Shown: piece by piece, positions 33,825-42,803 of the stretch | How positions within the stretch are numbered: position 1 is the first letter of the stretch | How the letters are laid out: the number at the start of each line of letters is the position of its first letter | Source: Chondromyces crocatus | GTDB taxonomy: Bacteria > Myxococcota_A > Polyangia > Polyangiales > Polyangiaceae | NCBI RefSeq assembly: GCF_001189295.1 | Contig: NZ_CP012159.1 | Coordinates: 3,546,973-3,610,972 of the forward strand | Reading direction: 5' to 3' | Length of the DNA: 64,000 nt | Program-made: the position numbers and the translations under genes | The notes under the pieces: generated by a model | Told to the model about the DNA's origin: nothing | What the model saw: only the letters and a program-made list of their open reading frames with translations | The model's database searches: none

Positions 33825-34220
33825 TCCTCGGAGAAAGGCGCACGGGGCGAGGACTCGGGTCATCACCTGATGCGTGCGTGGTGAGGACTGCGGACCTCAC
33901 CCGGGGGGAACATCGCGAGGGGACGGCTGGCCATGCCCCTCGCGCGTGCTGGCCATGCCCCTCACGCGTGAAGACCGTCGCGACGGAGGTCTCCGTCCAT
34001 CGAACGGCAGCCACCGAGGGCGCCGATCCTCCGGGGTGACCAGGAGCATCAGACACCCGAAAGTCTTCGAGAATCAGGAGCGGAAGTGTGCGCCATGGGT
34101 GGCCTGTGGTGTGCATCGAGCGCGCGCATGCACTCCCTGGATCGAGGGCGAGCAACCGTTTTGCGCATGAACACCTCCCGGGAGGAAACACCTCTCGGGG
34201 GAGTGAAAGGAGTCACGGGC
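33825..34220. other. Intergenic stretch with a 22-bp tandem duplication
   Basis: About 395 bp. Contains GCTGGCCATGCCCCTCGCGC-GT at 33926-33947 repeated at once at 33948-33969 with one mismatch. No supported frame. The strong AAAGGAG at 34206-34212 serves the next gene. Confidence 0.45.
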
Positions 34221-34820
34221 ATGAGGATGGGTTCGGGGCGGTTCAGGGTGGTCTGTGCCTCGGTGGAGGAACACCACCGCATGCATGCCCTTCGTCTGGC
34301 GAGCAGCTTCGAGCGTGCCCTCTCGACGAGGTCCTTCCGTCTGCCCTTCGACATGGTCAGGGCCGCAGCGATCTTCAGCGAGCTGCCGGACGCGGAGCTG
34401 GTCTTCGGCGGCGGGAGGAGCTCGGGCCATGGCGCGCTGCCGGTCTCCAGCTCCGTCGCGGCGCAGATCGCGGACGTGGCGAACTTCCTGGATGACGCGG
34501 CGGCCCCGCTCCTGCCGACCTTGCGCGCGGCCATCGAAGCGGCGATCGCGCAGGTCTTCACCGGGCTCGACGCGCAGAAGGAGGCACCCTGGCTGACGCT
34601 GAGTGAGGAAGAGGGCGTGACGCGCTACCGTTACAACCTCTTCTTCGCGGCAGCCCACCCGTCGATTGGGGGACCCGCCTTGCGCGCCTTCCCCCTTTCC
34701 CTCTGCGTGCAGGTCGACAAGCCGGTCGCCGAGGTCCTCTCCTTCGTGCCGACCACCGAGGCCGTCTTCCGGCTGACCTACGGCGCGCTGGTCTTCGAGC
34801 AGCGTCTCCCGAGCGCCTGA
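34221..34820 (+). CDS. Hypothetical protein
   Basis: 199 residues. The start at 34221 is favoured by AAAGGAG eight bases upstream; a longer frame from 34086 includes an unlikely Cys/Arg-rich lead. No signal peptide or membrane helix. The chain mixes helices (ALRLASSFERALSTRSFRL, AAPLLPTLRAAIEAAIAQVF) with strands near the end (VTRYRYNLFFAAA, VFRLTYGALVFEQRL). I do not recognise a family. It converges with the VOC gene with only seven bases between them. Confidence 0.6.
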   Translation: MRMGSGRFRVVCASVEEHHRMHALRLASSFERALSTRSFRLPFDMVRAAAIFSELPDAELVFGGGRSSGHGALPVSSSVAAQIADVANFLDDAAAPLLPTLRAAIEAAIAQVFTGLDAQKEAPWLTLSEEEGVTRYRYNLFFAAAHPSIGGPALRAFPLSLCVQVDKPVAEVLSFVPTTEAVFRLTYGALVFEQRLPSA

Positions 34821-34827
34821 AGTCGCC

Positions 34828-35283
34828 TCAGATCCCGCTCCCTTCGAGCGAGATCGTCTCGTCTTCGTGCAGGGTCGAGCTGGCCGCGTCGCTCGGCAGG
34901 TCCTGGATCAACTCCAGCAGGTTCCCGTCGGGATCGCGCAGGTGCGCGATGCGCAGCCCCCAGTCGGGCATGTCCCTCGGCGCACCCAGGAGCGCCACGC
35001 CCCGCTGGCCGAGCGCGACGGCGAGCGCGTCCACGTCCTCGATCCGCAGGATGAGCACGAAGCGATCCTGACCTTCGCCTTCGCGAGGCAGCTTGGCCGT
35101 GCCCACCGTGCTCGCCATCAGCTCGCGGCGGAACAGCCCGATCGTTCCGCCGTCGGGCAGGTCGAAGCTCGCGTAGGGGCCGGAGGCGTCACCCCAGGTC
35201 AGGGTGAGACCGAGCGCTTCCCGGTAGAACTGGAACATCTCTTCGAAACGCACGACCAGAAGGCGGACGTTGTCGAGCTTCAT
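34828..35283 (-). CDS. VOC-family (glyoxalase/bleomycin-resistance-like) protein
   Basis: 151 residues with the paired beta-alpha-beta-beta-beta modules of the vicinal oxygen chelate fold. The N-terminal strand is LDNVRLLVVRFEEMFQFYRE and the C-terminal module ends WGLRIAHLRDPDGNLLELIQ, the typical VOC signature containing the metal-ligand Glu. The usual first His near the N-terminus is absent (Asp/Asn), so metal binding and catalysis are uncertain. Members include glyoxalase I, dioxygenases and antibiotic-binding proteins. The Asp/Glu-rich tail is unusual. Neighbouring genes do not suggest a substrate. Confidence 0.82.
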   Translation of the reverse strand: MKLDNVRLLVVRFEEMFQFYREALGLTLTWGDASGPYASFDLPDGGTIGLFRRELMASTVGTAKLPREGEGQDRFVLILRIEDVDALAVALGQRGVALLGAPRDMPDWGLRIAHLRDPDGNLLELIQDLPSDAASSTLHEDETISLEGSGI

Positions 35284-35334
35284 CCGGTGGGTCTCCTCAT
35301 GTTCATGGGGGATGGGTCGTCAGAGCCGGCGGCT

Positions 35335-36687
35335 TCAGGTCGAGGCGGGATCCTCGACGCGGCCGACGAACAGGATCATGCCGGAGCGCACGTCGCGGAT
35401 GAAGAACAGGAAGGGGTGATCCGCGTGGAAATCGACGATCGGCTCCGGCCTCGGGGCGGCGCTGCGGACGCCCATGATGACGCCCGTCGCGGCGGCGGCC
35501 TCGGTCCCTTGCTCGTCGACCTTCACGAACGCCTTGTGAAGGACCTGGGTGATCAGGAGCCGGTTGCTCGGGTTCGTGGGGTTGGCGATGCCGGTGAAGT
35601 CCGCGCGTCGCTCGTCGAAGGCGTCGGGCATGCCCAGCGTGGAGAGCGGGTTGCGGAGCGCATAGACGCTCGGGGACAGCTCGAACTGCGGGAGGGCGAC
35701 GTTGACCTTCGCCCGGGAAGCGGCCTGGATCCAGGAGGACAGCTTGTCGGCCGTGAGCTGCTTCTCGACGGCGGGGAGTCCTTTCTTGTCGTCGGGCAAG
35801 ACGAGCGTCATCGAGAGTTCGTCGCCCTTGTAGGGCAGCTCGAGCACGCGCAGTCCGTCGACCGCGGCGTACTTGAAGTGGCTGGTGAGGTTCATGGTCG
35901 GGACGTCCTTCGCGGCGCCCTTGCTTCCATGGAAAGGGGCAGGCCGGGTGGAGGCCTTGGGGAAGGGGGTCACCCAGCTGCCGAGGAAGTAGATGGCGTT
36001 CACCAGGACGAGGCGGGTGCTGGTGTCGAGCACGCCGCTCGGGATCAGGTTCTTGATCCGATCCTGGGTCTCCTTCTCGACCCAGCCGTTGATGCGGGCG
36101 CGCGCCGTCTCGGGGGCCTTCGCCGAGCTGGCGAAGTCCGTCGGCTCCAGCGGGGCGCTGAAGGAGGTGGCGGTCTTCTTCAGGAAGGCGTCCTCGAAGG
36201 TGAAGGTCTTTTCCCCGAAGAGGCGGTTGGCGACGCGCAGCGTGTAGGCCGTGCGGGAGGCGTCGTTCCACACCGAGAGCTGCTTGCCGGCGGCCTCGAA
36301 GACGGCGTCTTGCCCGCCGGTGAGGTGCAGGACCTTGGCCATCTGAGATGCGGTCTCGCCCTTGGCTCCACCCCAGGTCATGGTCAGGGCGAGGGTGATG
36401 CTCGCGGGCGAGAAGGCGAGGTTCCCTTCCTTGGTGCGGAGCTGGGCGTAGAGATCGGTCGCGAAGGCGTTGCTGCTGGCGGCGAGGTCCATGCTCTCTC
36501 CCTCGGTGGGCGGGCTGGGGCGGGGCGCGGCGGACGGCGAGTCGCCCTCGGTGGTAGCCCCCGTGGGCGCGCTCTGGGTCGCGCTGGGCGCGGTCGGGGT
36601 GGTCGTCGTGTCGGTGGTCGACGAGGTGGTTCCGCTCGGTCCGCACGCCACGGCGAGCAGGGGCAAGAGGCAAAGAGCAAAGCGCAT
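35335..36687 (-). CDS. Inhibitory-type serpin lipoprotein
   Basis: 450 residues from ATG 36687, preceded by GAGAGGAG at eight bases. The N-terminus is a lipoprotein signal (LLPLLAVAC, Cys15), then a Thr/Pro-rich linker (16-65) and a complete serpin domain (about 67-450). Serpin landmarks include NLAFSPASITLALTM, NRLFGEKTF, LVNAIYFLGSW and the C-terminal HPFLFFIRD. The reactive loop hinge reads EQGTEAAAATG (392-402), the small-residue pattern of inhibitory serpins. Counting from P17 puts P1-P1' at Arg408-Ser409, predicting trypsin-like targets. It would act outside the inner membrane, perhaps against self or prey proteases in this predatory-type bacterium (inference). Confidence 0.92.
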   Translation of the reverse strand: MRFALCLLPLLAVACGPSGTTSSTTDTTTTPTAPSATQSAPTGATTEGDSPSAAPRPSPPTEGESMDLAASSNAFATDLYAQLRTKEGNLAFSPASITLALTMTWGGAKGETASQMAKVLHLTGGQDAVFEAAGKQLSVWNDASRTAYTLRVANRLFGEKTFTFEDAFLKKTATSFSAPLEPTDFASSAKAPETARARINGWVEKETQDRIKNLIPSGVLDTSTRLVLVNAIYFLGSWVTPFPKASTRPAPFHGSKGAAKDVPTMNLTSHFKYAAVDGLRVLELPYKGDELSMTLVLPDDKKGLPAVEKQLTADKLSSWIQAASRAKVNVALPQFELSPSVYALRNPLSTLGMPDAFDERRADFTGIANPTNPSNRLLITQVLHKAFVKVDEQGTEAAAATGVIMGVRSAAPRPEPIVDFHADHPFLFFIRDVRSGMILFVGRVEDPAST

Positions 36688-36817
36688 GGGTCGACTCCTC
36701 TCGGTCGTCCGGCGGATGGGGCTCGCCGGGCGTCGTTGATGCGCGGCAGGGTAACCGATGGGCGGCGTCGGAGCGATGGGCTCCATGAGGCGAGGCGCGC
36801 GTCCGTGGAGGCCGGAC

Positions 36818-38494
36818 TCAGGCCACCTGCGCCGGTCCAGGCTGGGCGCGACGCTGGCCTTCCCAGGGAGAGACCTTGAGGAGCTTCCAGCCGCGTGCGC
36901 GGGTGACCTCGTCGAGTTCACCGCGCGAGGCGAGGCGGAGAGCGCGTGCGAGATCCTCGATGCGATCGAAGCGATCGGCTGACTTCTTGGCGAGGCCGAT
37001 GGCGAGCACCAGCTCGACGTCGCTGGGGAGCTGCACGAACTGCGACGGTGCGGTCGGTTGCGCGAACATCACCTTGTAAGCGATCTGTGCGGCGTCGTCG
37101 CCTTCGAAGGGGGCGCTGCCGGTGAGCGAGCGGTAGGCGATGGCGGTGGCGGCGTAGAGATCCGTGCGGTGATCCACCTCGCCAGCGAGCTGCTCGGCGG
37201 CCATGTACGAAGGCGTGCCGAGGATCTGGCCCTGGGTGAGGGTGCTGGTGGTGCCGAGCGCCTTGGCCACGCCGAAGTCGAGCACCTTCCACAGTGACGG
37301 GCCCGCAGGGCGCCCACGCTGGGTCGGCGCCTGGCGTGCGAGGACGATGTTCCCCGGCTTGAGATCGCGGTGGACGATGCCAGCCTCGCGCATGACGGCG
37401 AGGGCCTTGGCGAGCTGCTCGACGAGATCGACGACCTCGCCGAGGGGGAGTGGACCGCGGCGGCGGAGGTGCCAGCCGAGGTCGTTGCCATCGAGCAGCT
37501 CCATGACCAGGAACGGCGCGCCGTCCGGAGCGCGGCCCAGGTCGATGACGTCGACGATGTGCGGCGTGCGTACGGCCGCGGCGATCTCGGCTTCCTGCAG
37601 GAAGCGGCGGACCTGCTCCTCGTCGTCGAGGAGGCCGAGGTGCATGATCTTGATGGCCACCTGGCGAGCGGTGATCACGTCCTCGGCGCGGTACACCTCG
37701 CCCATGCCACCGCGGCCGAGCAGCTCGCCGAGGCGGTAGCCGCCGAGGACCTGGCCGGTGCGACGGCCCTCGCCGGCCTGGAGGGCCCGATCGAGTTCGC
37801 GACGCGCTTCCGCGAGCTGGGCGTCGCGCTGGCGGATCTGCATCGCGGCGCGCTGCGCCTGGTGGACGGCGTTCTCCAGCGCCGCGCGGTTGCGCTGGGC
37901 CATGAACAGCGTGATGGCGAAGAAGACCTGCGACATGCCGACCTGGAACCACTGGACGGCTGGCGGCACACCGGCGACCGAGAAGAGGGCGATGTCGGGG
38001 AGCAGCCCCGAGGCGATGCCCGCGGAGAAGAAGAAGTAGAGGATCGCGATGGTGGCGTAGGCGGCGATGCTGGAGCTTCGGTTCCCGCTGGTGGAGAAGA
38101 AATGGATGCCGAGGATGAGCACCATGCTCCCGGCGCAGAAGATGCCGATGAAGTACAGGATCGCGGTGCCGACGAGACAGCACCCGGCGGCGAGGAGCGT
38201 GACGCGGGGCCCGGTGTAGCGTGCGGGATCCTTGGCCAGGTGACGGCCGATGGCCGTGAGGATGACGCACACGACGAGGACGACGCCGGCCATGATGCGG
38301 GCGTCGCCAGGGAACGGGAGGAGCGGGACGCAGAGCAGGTTCGCGGCCGCGAGGAGCAGGGCGGAGGGAAAGAAAATACGGGCACGCGCGACCTCTTCTC
38401 GGTGCAGCACGTCGCCAATCGACAGCGAAGGCAACCCGCTCTCGGGGGTGAGGGATGCCTGCAAGGTCGCGGGGGTCTTTCCACCAGAGTCCAT
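36818..38494 (-). CDS. Polytopic membrane Ser/Thr protein kinase
   Basis: 558 residues. The N-terminal ~200 residues hold about six membrane helices (about 40-60, 66-83, 97-120, 122-133, 143-165 and 185-199), then an Ala/Gln/Arg-rich coiled coil (about 203-240). The kinase domain is at about 252-515: LGRGGMGEV (259-267), ATP-binding Lys in VAIKIM (282), HRDLKPGN, VLDFGVAK and GTPSYMAAEQ. All essential residues are present. Unlike the single-TM kinase at 7.6 kb, the sensor is a membrane-embedded domain linked by a coiled coil, a layout like that of histidine kinases. Divergent from an aldo/keto reductase. The signal is unknown. Confidence 0.9.
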   Translation of the reverse strand: MDSGGKTPATLQASLTPESGLPSLSIGDVLHREEVARARIFFPSALLLAAANLLCVPLLPFPGDARIMAGVVLVVCVILTAIGRHLAKDPARYTGPRVTLLAAGCCLVGTAILYFIGIFCAGSMVLILGIHFFSTSGNRSSSIAAYATIAILYFFFSAGIASGLLPDIALFSVAGVPPAVQWFQVGMSQVFFAITLFMAQRNRAALENAVHQAQRAAMQIRQRDAQLAEARRELDRALQAGEGRRTGQVLGGYRLGELLGRGGMGEVYRAEDVITARQVAIKIMHLGLLDDEEQVRRFLQEAEIAAAVRTPHIVDVIDLGRAPDGAPFLVMELLDGNDLGWHLRRRGPLPLGEVVDLVEQLAKALAVMREAGIVHRDLKPGNIVLARQAPTQRGRPAGPSLWKVLDFGVAKALGTTSTLTQGQILGTPSYMAAEQLAGEVDHRTDLYAATAIAYRSLTGSAPFEGDDAAQIAYKVMFAQPTAPSQFVQLPSDVELVLAIGLAKKSADRFDRIEDLARALRLASRGELDEVTRARGWKLLKVSPWEGQRRAQPGPAQVA

Positions 38495-38654
38495 CGGATC
38501 GCGGCGAGCGTAGCCAGACCTGGCGCGGATCGGGCCAGCTTTCCGGCGTTGACGCGGTGCGTTCTCGATGCCGTGCTGGCGTGGTCCGGGGCTTTACATC
38601 GGGCGAAGCACCCCGTAGGTCGGTGATCCGACCGACGAACCAAGGAGAAGTCGC

Positions 38655-39680
38655 ATGGAGTACCGCACGCTCGGCAGGAGTGGCGTCAAGGTCTCGACGC
38701 TGTGTCTCGGGGCGATGACCTTCGGCGAAGCCGACGAGAAGAGCATGATGCACGGCATCTCGTGCGACGAGGACACGTCGCACCGGATCATGAGCCGCGC
38801 CCTCGAGCTGGGGATCAACTTCATCGATACCGCCGACATCTACGGACAGGACGGCCTGTCAGAGCGGGTCGTCGGAAGCTGGCTCGCGAAGGGGCAGCAC
38901 CGGGACCAGGTGGTGCTGGCCACGAAGTTCAGGTTCCGGATGTCCGAGGGGCCGAATGGCTCCGGGGCGTCCCGCTACCGGATCATGCGCGCCGTGGAGG
39001 CGAGCTTGCGCAGGCTCCAGACCGATCGCATCGACCTCTACCAGATCCACATGCAGGACATCGACACGCCGGAGGACGAGATCCTGCGCGCGCTGGACGA
39101 CCTGATCACCCAGGGCAAGGTGCTGTACCTGGGGGCCAGCAACTACACGGCCTACCGGCTCGTGGACAGCCTGTGGACCAGCAAGAGCGAGGGGCGAGCG
39201 CGCTTCGTGAGCCTCCAGATGCAGTACAGCCTGCTCGTGCGCGAGCTGGAGCGGGAGCACATCCCCCTGTGTCAGAAGTTCGGCCTCGGCGTGCTGCCGT
39301 GGTCCCCGCTCGCGGGAGGCTTTCTGACCGGCAAGTACGACAAGGATCAGCCGCCTCCGGCTGGTACCCGGCTCGAGAAGTGGAAGGAGCGGCTGTCGAG
39401 GTACGACTCACCCAGGAACTGGCGGATCATCGATGCGGTGCGCGCACTGGCGACGGAGCGGGGGTCGACGCCGACGGCGGTGTCGCTGGCGTGGCTCGTC
39501 CAGAAGCCCACCGTGAGCTCGGCGATCTTCGGTGCGCGCAGCCTCGATCAGCTCGAGCAGTGCGCGGCGGCGGCCAAGGTGACGCTGTCGGACGAGGACA
39601 TGAAGCGCCTGGACGAGGCGAGCGCGTTCGACCTGGGCTACCCCTACGACTTCATGGGACACATCCAGAAGCGCTGGTGA
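38655..39680 (+). CDS. Aldo/keto reductase
   Basis: 341 residues, the standard (beta/alpha)8 size. The catalytic tetrad is visible: Asp and Tyr in FIDTADIYG, Lys in VLATKF and His in YQIHMQD. NADPH-binding residues lie in the C-terminal AIFGARSLDQLEQ. The N-terminal MEYRTLGRSGVKVSTLCLGA is typical of the YajO/Kv-beta-like group that reduces aldehydes and ketones. AAGGAG lies upstream of the ATG. The last codons are part of a threefold 20-bp repeat that continues past the stop. It is divergent from the membrane kinase, and no pathway is suggested by context. Confidence 0.92.
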   Translation: MEYRTLGRSGVKVSTLCLGAMTFGEADEKSMMHGISCDEDTSHRIMSRALELGINFIDTADIYGQDGLSERVVGSWLAKGQHRDQVVLATKFRFRMSEGPNGSGASRYRIMRAVEASLRRLQTDRIDLYQIHMQDIDTPEDEILRALDDLITQGKVLYLGASNYTAYRLVDSLWTSKSEGRARFVSLQMQYSLLVRELEREHIPLCQKFGLGVLPWSPLAGGFLTGKYDKDQPPPAGTRLEKWKERLSRYDSPRNWRIIDAVRALATERGSTPTAVSLAWLVQKPTVSSAIFGARSLDQLEQCAAAAKVTLSDEDMKRLDEASAFDLGYPYDFMGHIQKRW

Positions 39681-39726
39681 ACGCCTGGAAGCGCGGATGA
39701 ACGTCTGGAAGCGCCGATGAACGCCG
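39667..39726. repeat. Three direct copies of a 20-bp unit across a stop codon
   Basis: Units at 39667, 39687 and 39707, consensus GGAAGCGCNGATGAACGCCT, with two or three differences each. The first contains the terminal codons and TGA of the aldo/keto reductase gene. Likely replication slippage. Confidence 0.6.
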
Positions 39727-40070
39727 GGCGGACCGAGCTGACCCGTCCGCAGCGTGCGACATCGAGGCGCTCTGGAATCTCCGGTCTTTACCAGCCCCTG
39801 CGAGGGTGACATACTCGCGTCGTGGAGCAGGGGCGACCCGGCTCCACGGACCCGTAGATCAGGGTACTGGAGCGCCAGCGTTTCCTCACGGAACGCGTTT
39901 TGTTGCAATCGCAACTTCCCCGCAGCACAGGGGACGAGCTCGCCTGACGGGATCCTGGGCGCCTTCGCGGAACGCGGAGGATGCCCCGTCTTGTCGCTGC
40001 ACGGCTGCGCAGGCTAGATTGAGCGTCCGGCCTTGGATGTTCTGTCGGGTCGCGACGCAGGAGGCGCAGC
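39727..40070. other. Intergenic stretch, no supported gene
   Basis: About 340 bp before the methyltransferase operon. No coding frame with a credible start. AGGAGG near 40059 serves the GTG start at 40071. Confidence 0.4.
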
Positions 40071-40832
40071 GTGAGGCTCACGTCACAGGACTACTGGAAG
40101 CGACACTGGCAGGACTACGGTGACGATCTCAGCGAGGGCTGTGAGCTCTACGACGACGTCGCGCCCTTCCTCCCTCCCGGTGAGGGGCGCAGCTTCCTGG
40201 AGATCGGCTGCGCTCCTGGGCGAATCCTCGCAGATTTCTGCGGCCGCCTCGGGTTCACCGCGTACGGCCTGGACTACACCGCCGATCCCGAGGTGATCGA
40301 GAACAACCTGCGCAAGCGCGGGCTCGACGTCGGCAAGATCCACAAGGCGGACTTCTTCACGTGGGAGAGCGAGGAGCGCTTCGACGTGGTCGCCTCGTTC
40401 GGGTTCATCGAGCACTTCGAGGACGCCGACCGTGTGGTCGATCGGCACTTCGAGCTGTGCAAGCCGGGCGGCACGGTGGTGATCGGGATGCCGAACTTCG
40501 GAGGCGCGCAGCGGGCGCTGCACTGGCTCCTCGATCGGAAGAACCTCCTGCGGCACAACACGAAGATCATGAACCTGCCCTTCCTCGAGTCCGCGGCGGC
40601 CAGGAACGGCGCGGAGCTCGTGCAGGCCCGCTACACGGGCGGCCATTTCCACTTCTGGGTGGAGGACGACGCGCCGGTCCTGGCGCAGAAGGCCGTCCGC
40701 CGGCTGACGGGGCCGCTGCGCTTCGTGGCGAACCGGGTGGTCCCTGGCGAAAGCAACCCGTGGTTCTCGCCTTTCCTCTTCGCCATCTACCGGGTGCCGG
40801 GGGCCGAAGTGAAGGCCGCCGCCGCCGCGTGA
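40071..40832 (+). CDS. SAM-dependent methyltransferase
   Basis: 253 residues from a GTG start with a strong AGGAGG. A class I Rossmann methyltransferase: motif I is FLEIGCAPGRILADF (about 44-58), the acidic motif II follows in TAYGLDYT, and post-motif residues are FDVVASFGFIEHF. The C-terminal part holds helices and a PWFSPFLFAIYRV strand. The gene is followed at seven bases by a second methyltransferase and then a deacetylase, so the three are an operon. That combination is common in clusters that decorate polysaccharides or lipid-linked sugars, but the acceptor is unknown. Confidence 0.85.
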   Translation: MRLTSQDYWKRHWQDYGDDLSEGCELYDDVAPFLPPGEGRSFLEIGCAPGRILADFCGRLGFTAYGLDYTADPEVIENNLRKRGLDVGKIHKADFFTWESEERFDVVASFGFIEHFEDADRVVDRHFELCKPGGTVVIGMPNFGGAQRALHWLLDRKNLLRHNTKIMNLPFLESAAARNGAELVQARYTGGHFHFWVEDDAPVLAQKAVRRLTGPLRFVANRVVPGESNPWFSPFLFAIYRVPGAEVKAAAAA

Positions 40833-40839
40833 CGACACG

Positions 40840-41691
40840 ATGGTGAGTTCCTCGGATGCACGTGGCGTGAGTCCCTCGCAAAGTGAGGCCCAGGGTCCCC
40901 CCGACGTCGTCGACCAGGACGCCGATCGTCGCTTTCGGGAGCGCGCCCTCGCGCTCGGCTGGAACCCCGACGACGTCTTCGTCGGTGGCTACGTGTCCTG
41001 GGAGTGGGAGCGCAGCCGGCACGCCTTCCAGGCGATCTTCGGATCCGTCCGGAGGTTGCGGGTGCTGGAGCTGGGTTGCCATCTCGGGGCGACGGGCATC
41101 GTGCTCGCGTCGCTCGGCGCGGAGGTGACTGGCGTCGACATCAGCGAGAAATACGTCGAGCTGGCCCAGCTCAACGCGGCGAGGCACGGCCTCGGGGACC
41201 GGGTGCGGGTGATGCATCTGCCCGACACGACGCGCATGCCCTTCGAGTCGGGCTCGTTCGACGTGATCTCCTGCAACAGCGTGCTGGAGTACGTGCCGCC
41301 GGAGATCCTCGGCGCGGTGCAGCGCGAGATCGATCGCGTCCTCGCCCCGGGTGGGTACGTGGTGGTGCTCGGCACGAGCAACCGCCTGTGGCCGAAGGAG
41401 TCCCACTCCGCTCGCTGGGGCGTGAGCTACGTGCCGCAGCGGCTCCAGCAAGCCTTGCTCGGGTTTCGCGTCGAGAGCGTGTCGCCGTTCAGGTTGCGCG
41501 CGGGGTTCGCCGGCTACCGCGATCTGGGGCTGCGGGACGGTGGAAAGCTGCTGATGGATCTGAAGACGCGGATGGGCGTCAGCGGCAAGCGGAGGCAGGT
41601 GCTCTCGGCCGCGAACCGGCTGCTCTTGCCTCTGGGGGCCCACGTGGGCTTCATCTCCCCGACCATCACGATGATCCTGCAGAAACCTTAG
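40840..41691 (+). CDS. SAM-dependent methyltransferase
   Basis: 283 residues. Class I methyltransferase (methyltransferase-11 type): motif I LRVLELGCHLGATGIVLAS (about 67-85), motif II AEVTGVDISEKYVELAQLN, and the catalytic-side SFDVISCNSVLEYVPP. The disordered first 25 residues are Ser/Gln/Asp-rich. Only seven bases separate it from each neighbour, so it is translated with them. It does not look like a duplicate of the preceding gene; sequence similarity is limited to the common fold. Likely acts on a sugar, a lipid-linked intermediate or a small metabolite. Confidence 0.85.
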   Translation: MVSSSDARGVSPSQSEAQGPPDVVDQDADRRFRERALALGWNPDDVFVGGYVSWEWERSRHAFQAIFGSVRRLRVLELGCHLGATGIVLASLGAEVTGVDISEKYVELAQLNAARHGLGDRVRVMHLPDTTRMPFESGSFDVISCNSVLEYVPPEILGAVQREIDRVLAPGGYVVVLGTSNRLWPKESHSARWGVSYVPQRLQQALLGFRVESVSPFRLRAGFAGYRDLGLRDGGKLLMDLKTRMGVSGKRRQVLSAANRLLLPLGAHVGFISPTITMILQKP

Positions 41692-41698
41692 GGGTTCT

Positions 41699-42733
41699 AT
41701 GAGCGACAGGACGCGGGTCTACATCACGGTCGACGTGGAGTGCGCCGAGGAGCGGATGGGCGAGGGGCGGGTCAAGCCGCCGATCGGCTACGACGTCCGG
41801 GTGTGGGGCCGCCTGGTGAACCAGCGGGAGCCGCTGGGCATCGAGCGGATCATGCGGGAGCTGGAGGCCTGCGGGCTGCGCGGCACGTTCTACATGGAGG
41901 CCCTGGGCGCTCGCTATTTCGGCGTCTCGAAGCTGCGCGAGATCTGCACCGCGCTCCGGAGCCGCGGGCACGACGTGCAGCTCCACATGCACCCCGTGCA
42001 GCGGGTGGCCGATTTCATGAGCCGTGGCGAGTCCAGAGCGCCGGACGACATCGCCGCATACACGGAAGCAGAGCAGGTCGCGCTGCTGATGGAGGGCCGC
42101 TCCTTGCTCGCGGAGGCCGGCGTGCCCGAGTCCGAGATCGTGTCGTACCGGGCCGGGAATTTCGGCGCGAGCAACGCGATCTGGGGGGCGATGAAGCAAG
42201 CCGGGATCGCCCTGAGCAGCAACTACAACCCCTGCTACTTCTCCAAGAACTGCCGCATGCGCCTGAACGAACCCGCGCTCGGCCTGTTCCGCTCTCCGGA
42301 GTCGGGCGTGTGGGAGCTACCCATCACCAACTTCACCGAGCTGCGTGGTGGCTACAGGCACCTGCAGATCAGCGCCGTCTCCGTCGGGGAGACCATCAAG
42401 TGCTTGCGGCGCTACCGGGCGCTCGGCGTGCGCGAGGTGACGCTGGTGACGCACTCGTTCGAGTTCTTCTTCCTGGACGAGCCCGAGCGCCGACGGGGAC
42501 GGCCGAACCAGATCAACCTGGAGCGGCTGCGCGGTCTGTGCCGCTACCTGCAGCAGCACGCCGACGAGTTCGAGGTGGACACGGTCGGTGCGCTCGGGCA
42601 GCGGCTTTTGCGGGGAGAGGAGACGGCTCGGCCGGTGCGCGGTGCTTATCCGCGACTGGGGCCGCTCCCGTATGCCCGCCGCCTCGCCGAGCAAGCCCTG
42701 AAGCGGGTCGCGCAGCGCGTTTCGTTCAAGTAG
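41699..42733 (+). CDS. NodB-like polysaccharide deacetylase family protein
   Basis: 344 residues. NodB-type (beta/alpha) barrel features: the catalytic Asp in VYITVDVEC near the N-terminus, GTFYMEALGARYFG, the metal-binding His pair in GHDVQLHMHP, and late SYRAGNFGASN and VTHSFEF motifs. Such enzymes remove acetyl groups from N-acetyl sugars, or act on related amides. The protein has no signal peptide, so it would work in the cytoplasm, which suits glycan-precursor modification together with the two co-transcribed methyltransferases. It is the last gene of this group. The basic C-terminus (RLAEQALKRVAQRVSFK) may associate with membrane. Confidence 0.82.
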   Translation: MSDRTRVYITVDVECAEERMGEGRVKPPIGYDVRVWGRLVNQREPLGIERIMRELEACGLRGTFYMEALGARYFGVSKLREICTALRSRGHDVQLHMHPVQRVADFMSRGESRAPDDIAAYTEAEQVALLMEGRSLLAEAGVPESEIVSYRAGNFGASNAIWGAMKQAGIALSSNYNPCYFSKNCRMRLNEPALGLFRSPESGVWELPITNFTELRGGYRHLQISAVSVGETIKCLRRYRALGVREVTLVTHSFEFFFLDEPERRRGRPNQINLERLRGLCRYLQQHADEFEVDTVGALGQRLLRGEETARPVRGAYPRLGPLPYARRLAEQALKRVAQRVSFK

Positions 42734-42803
42734 GGGCGCAGGCCCGCCAGGCGGCACGCTCGTGACACCTCCGGACGGCGCGGGGCTTGCCCTTCCGGCC
42801 TGG

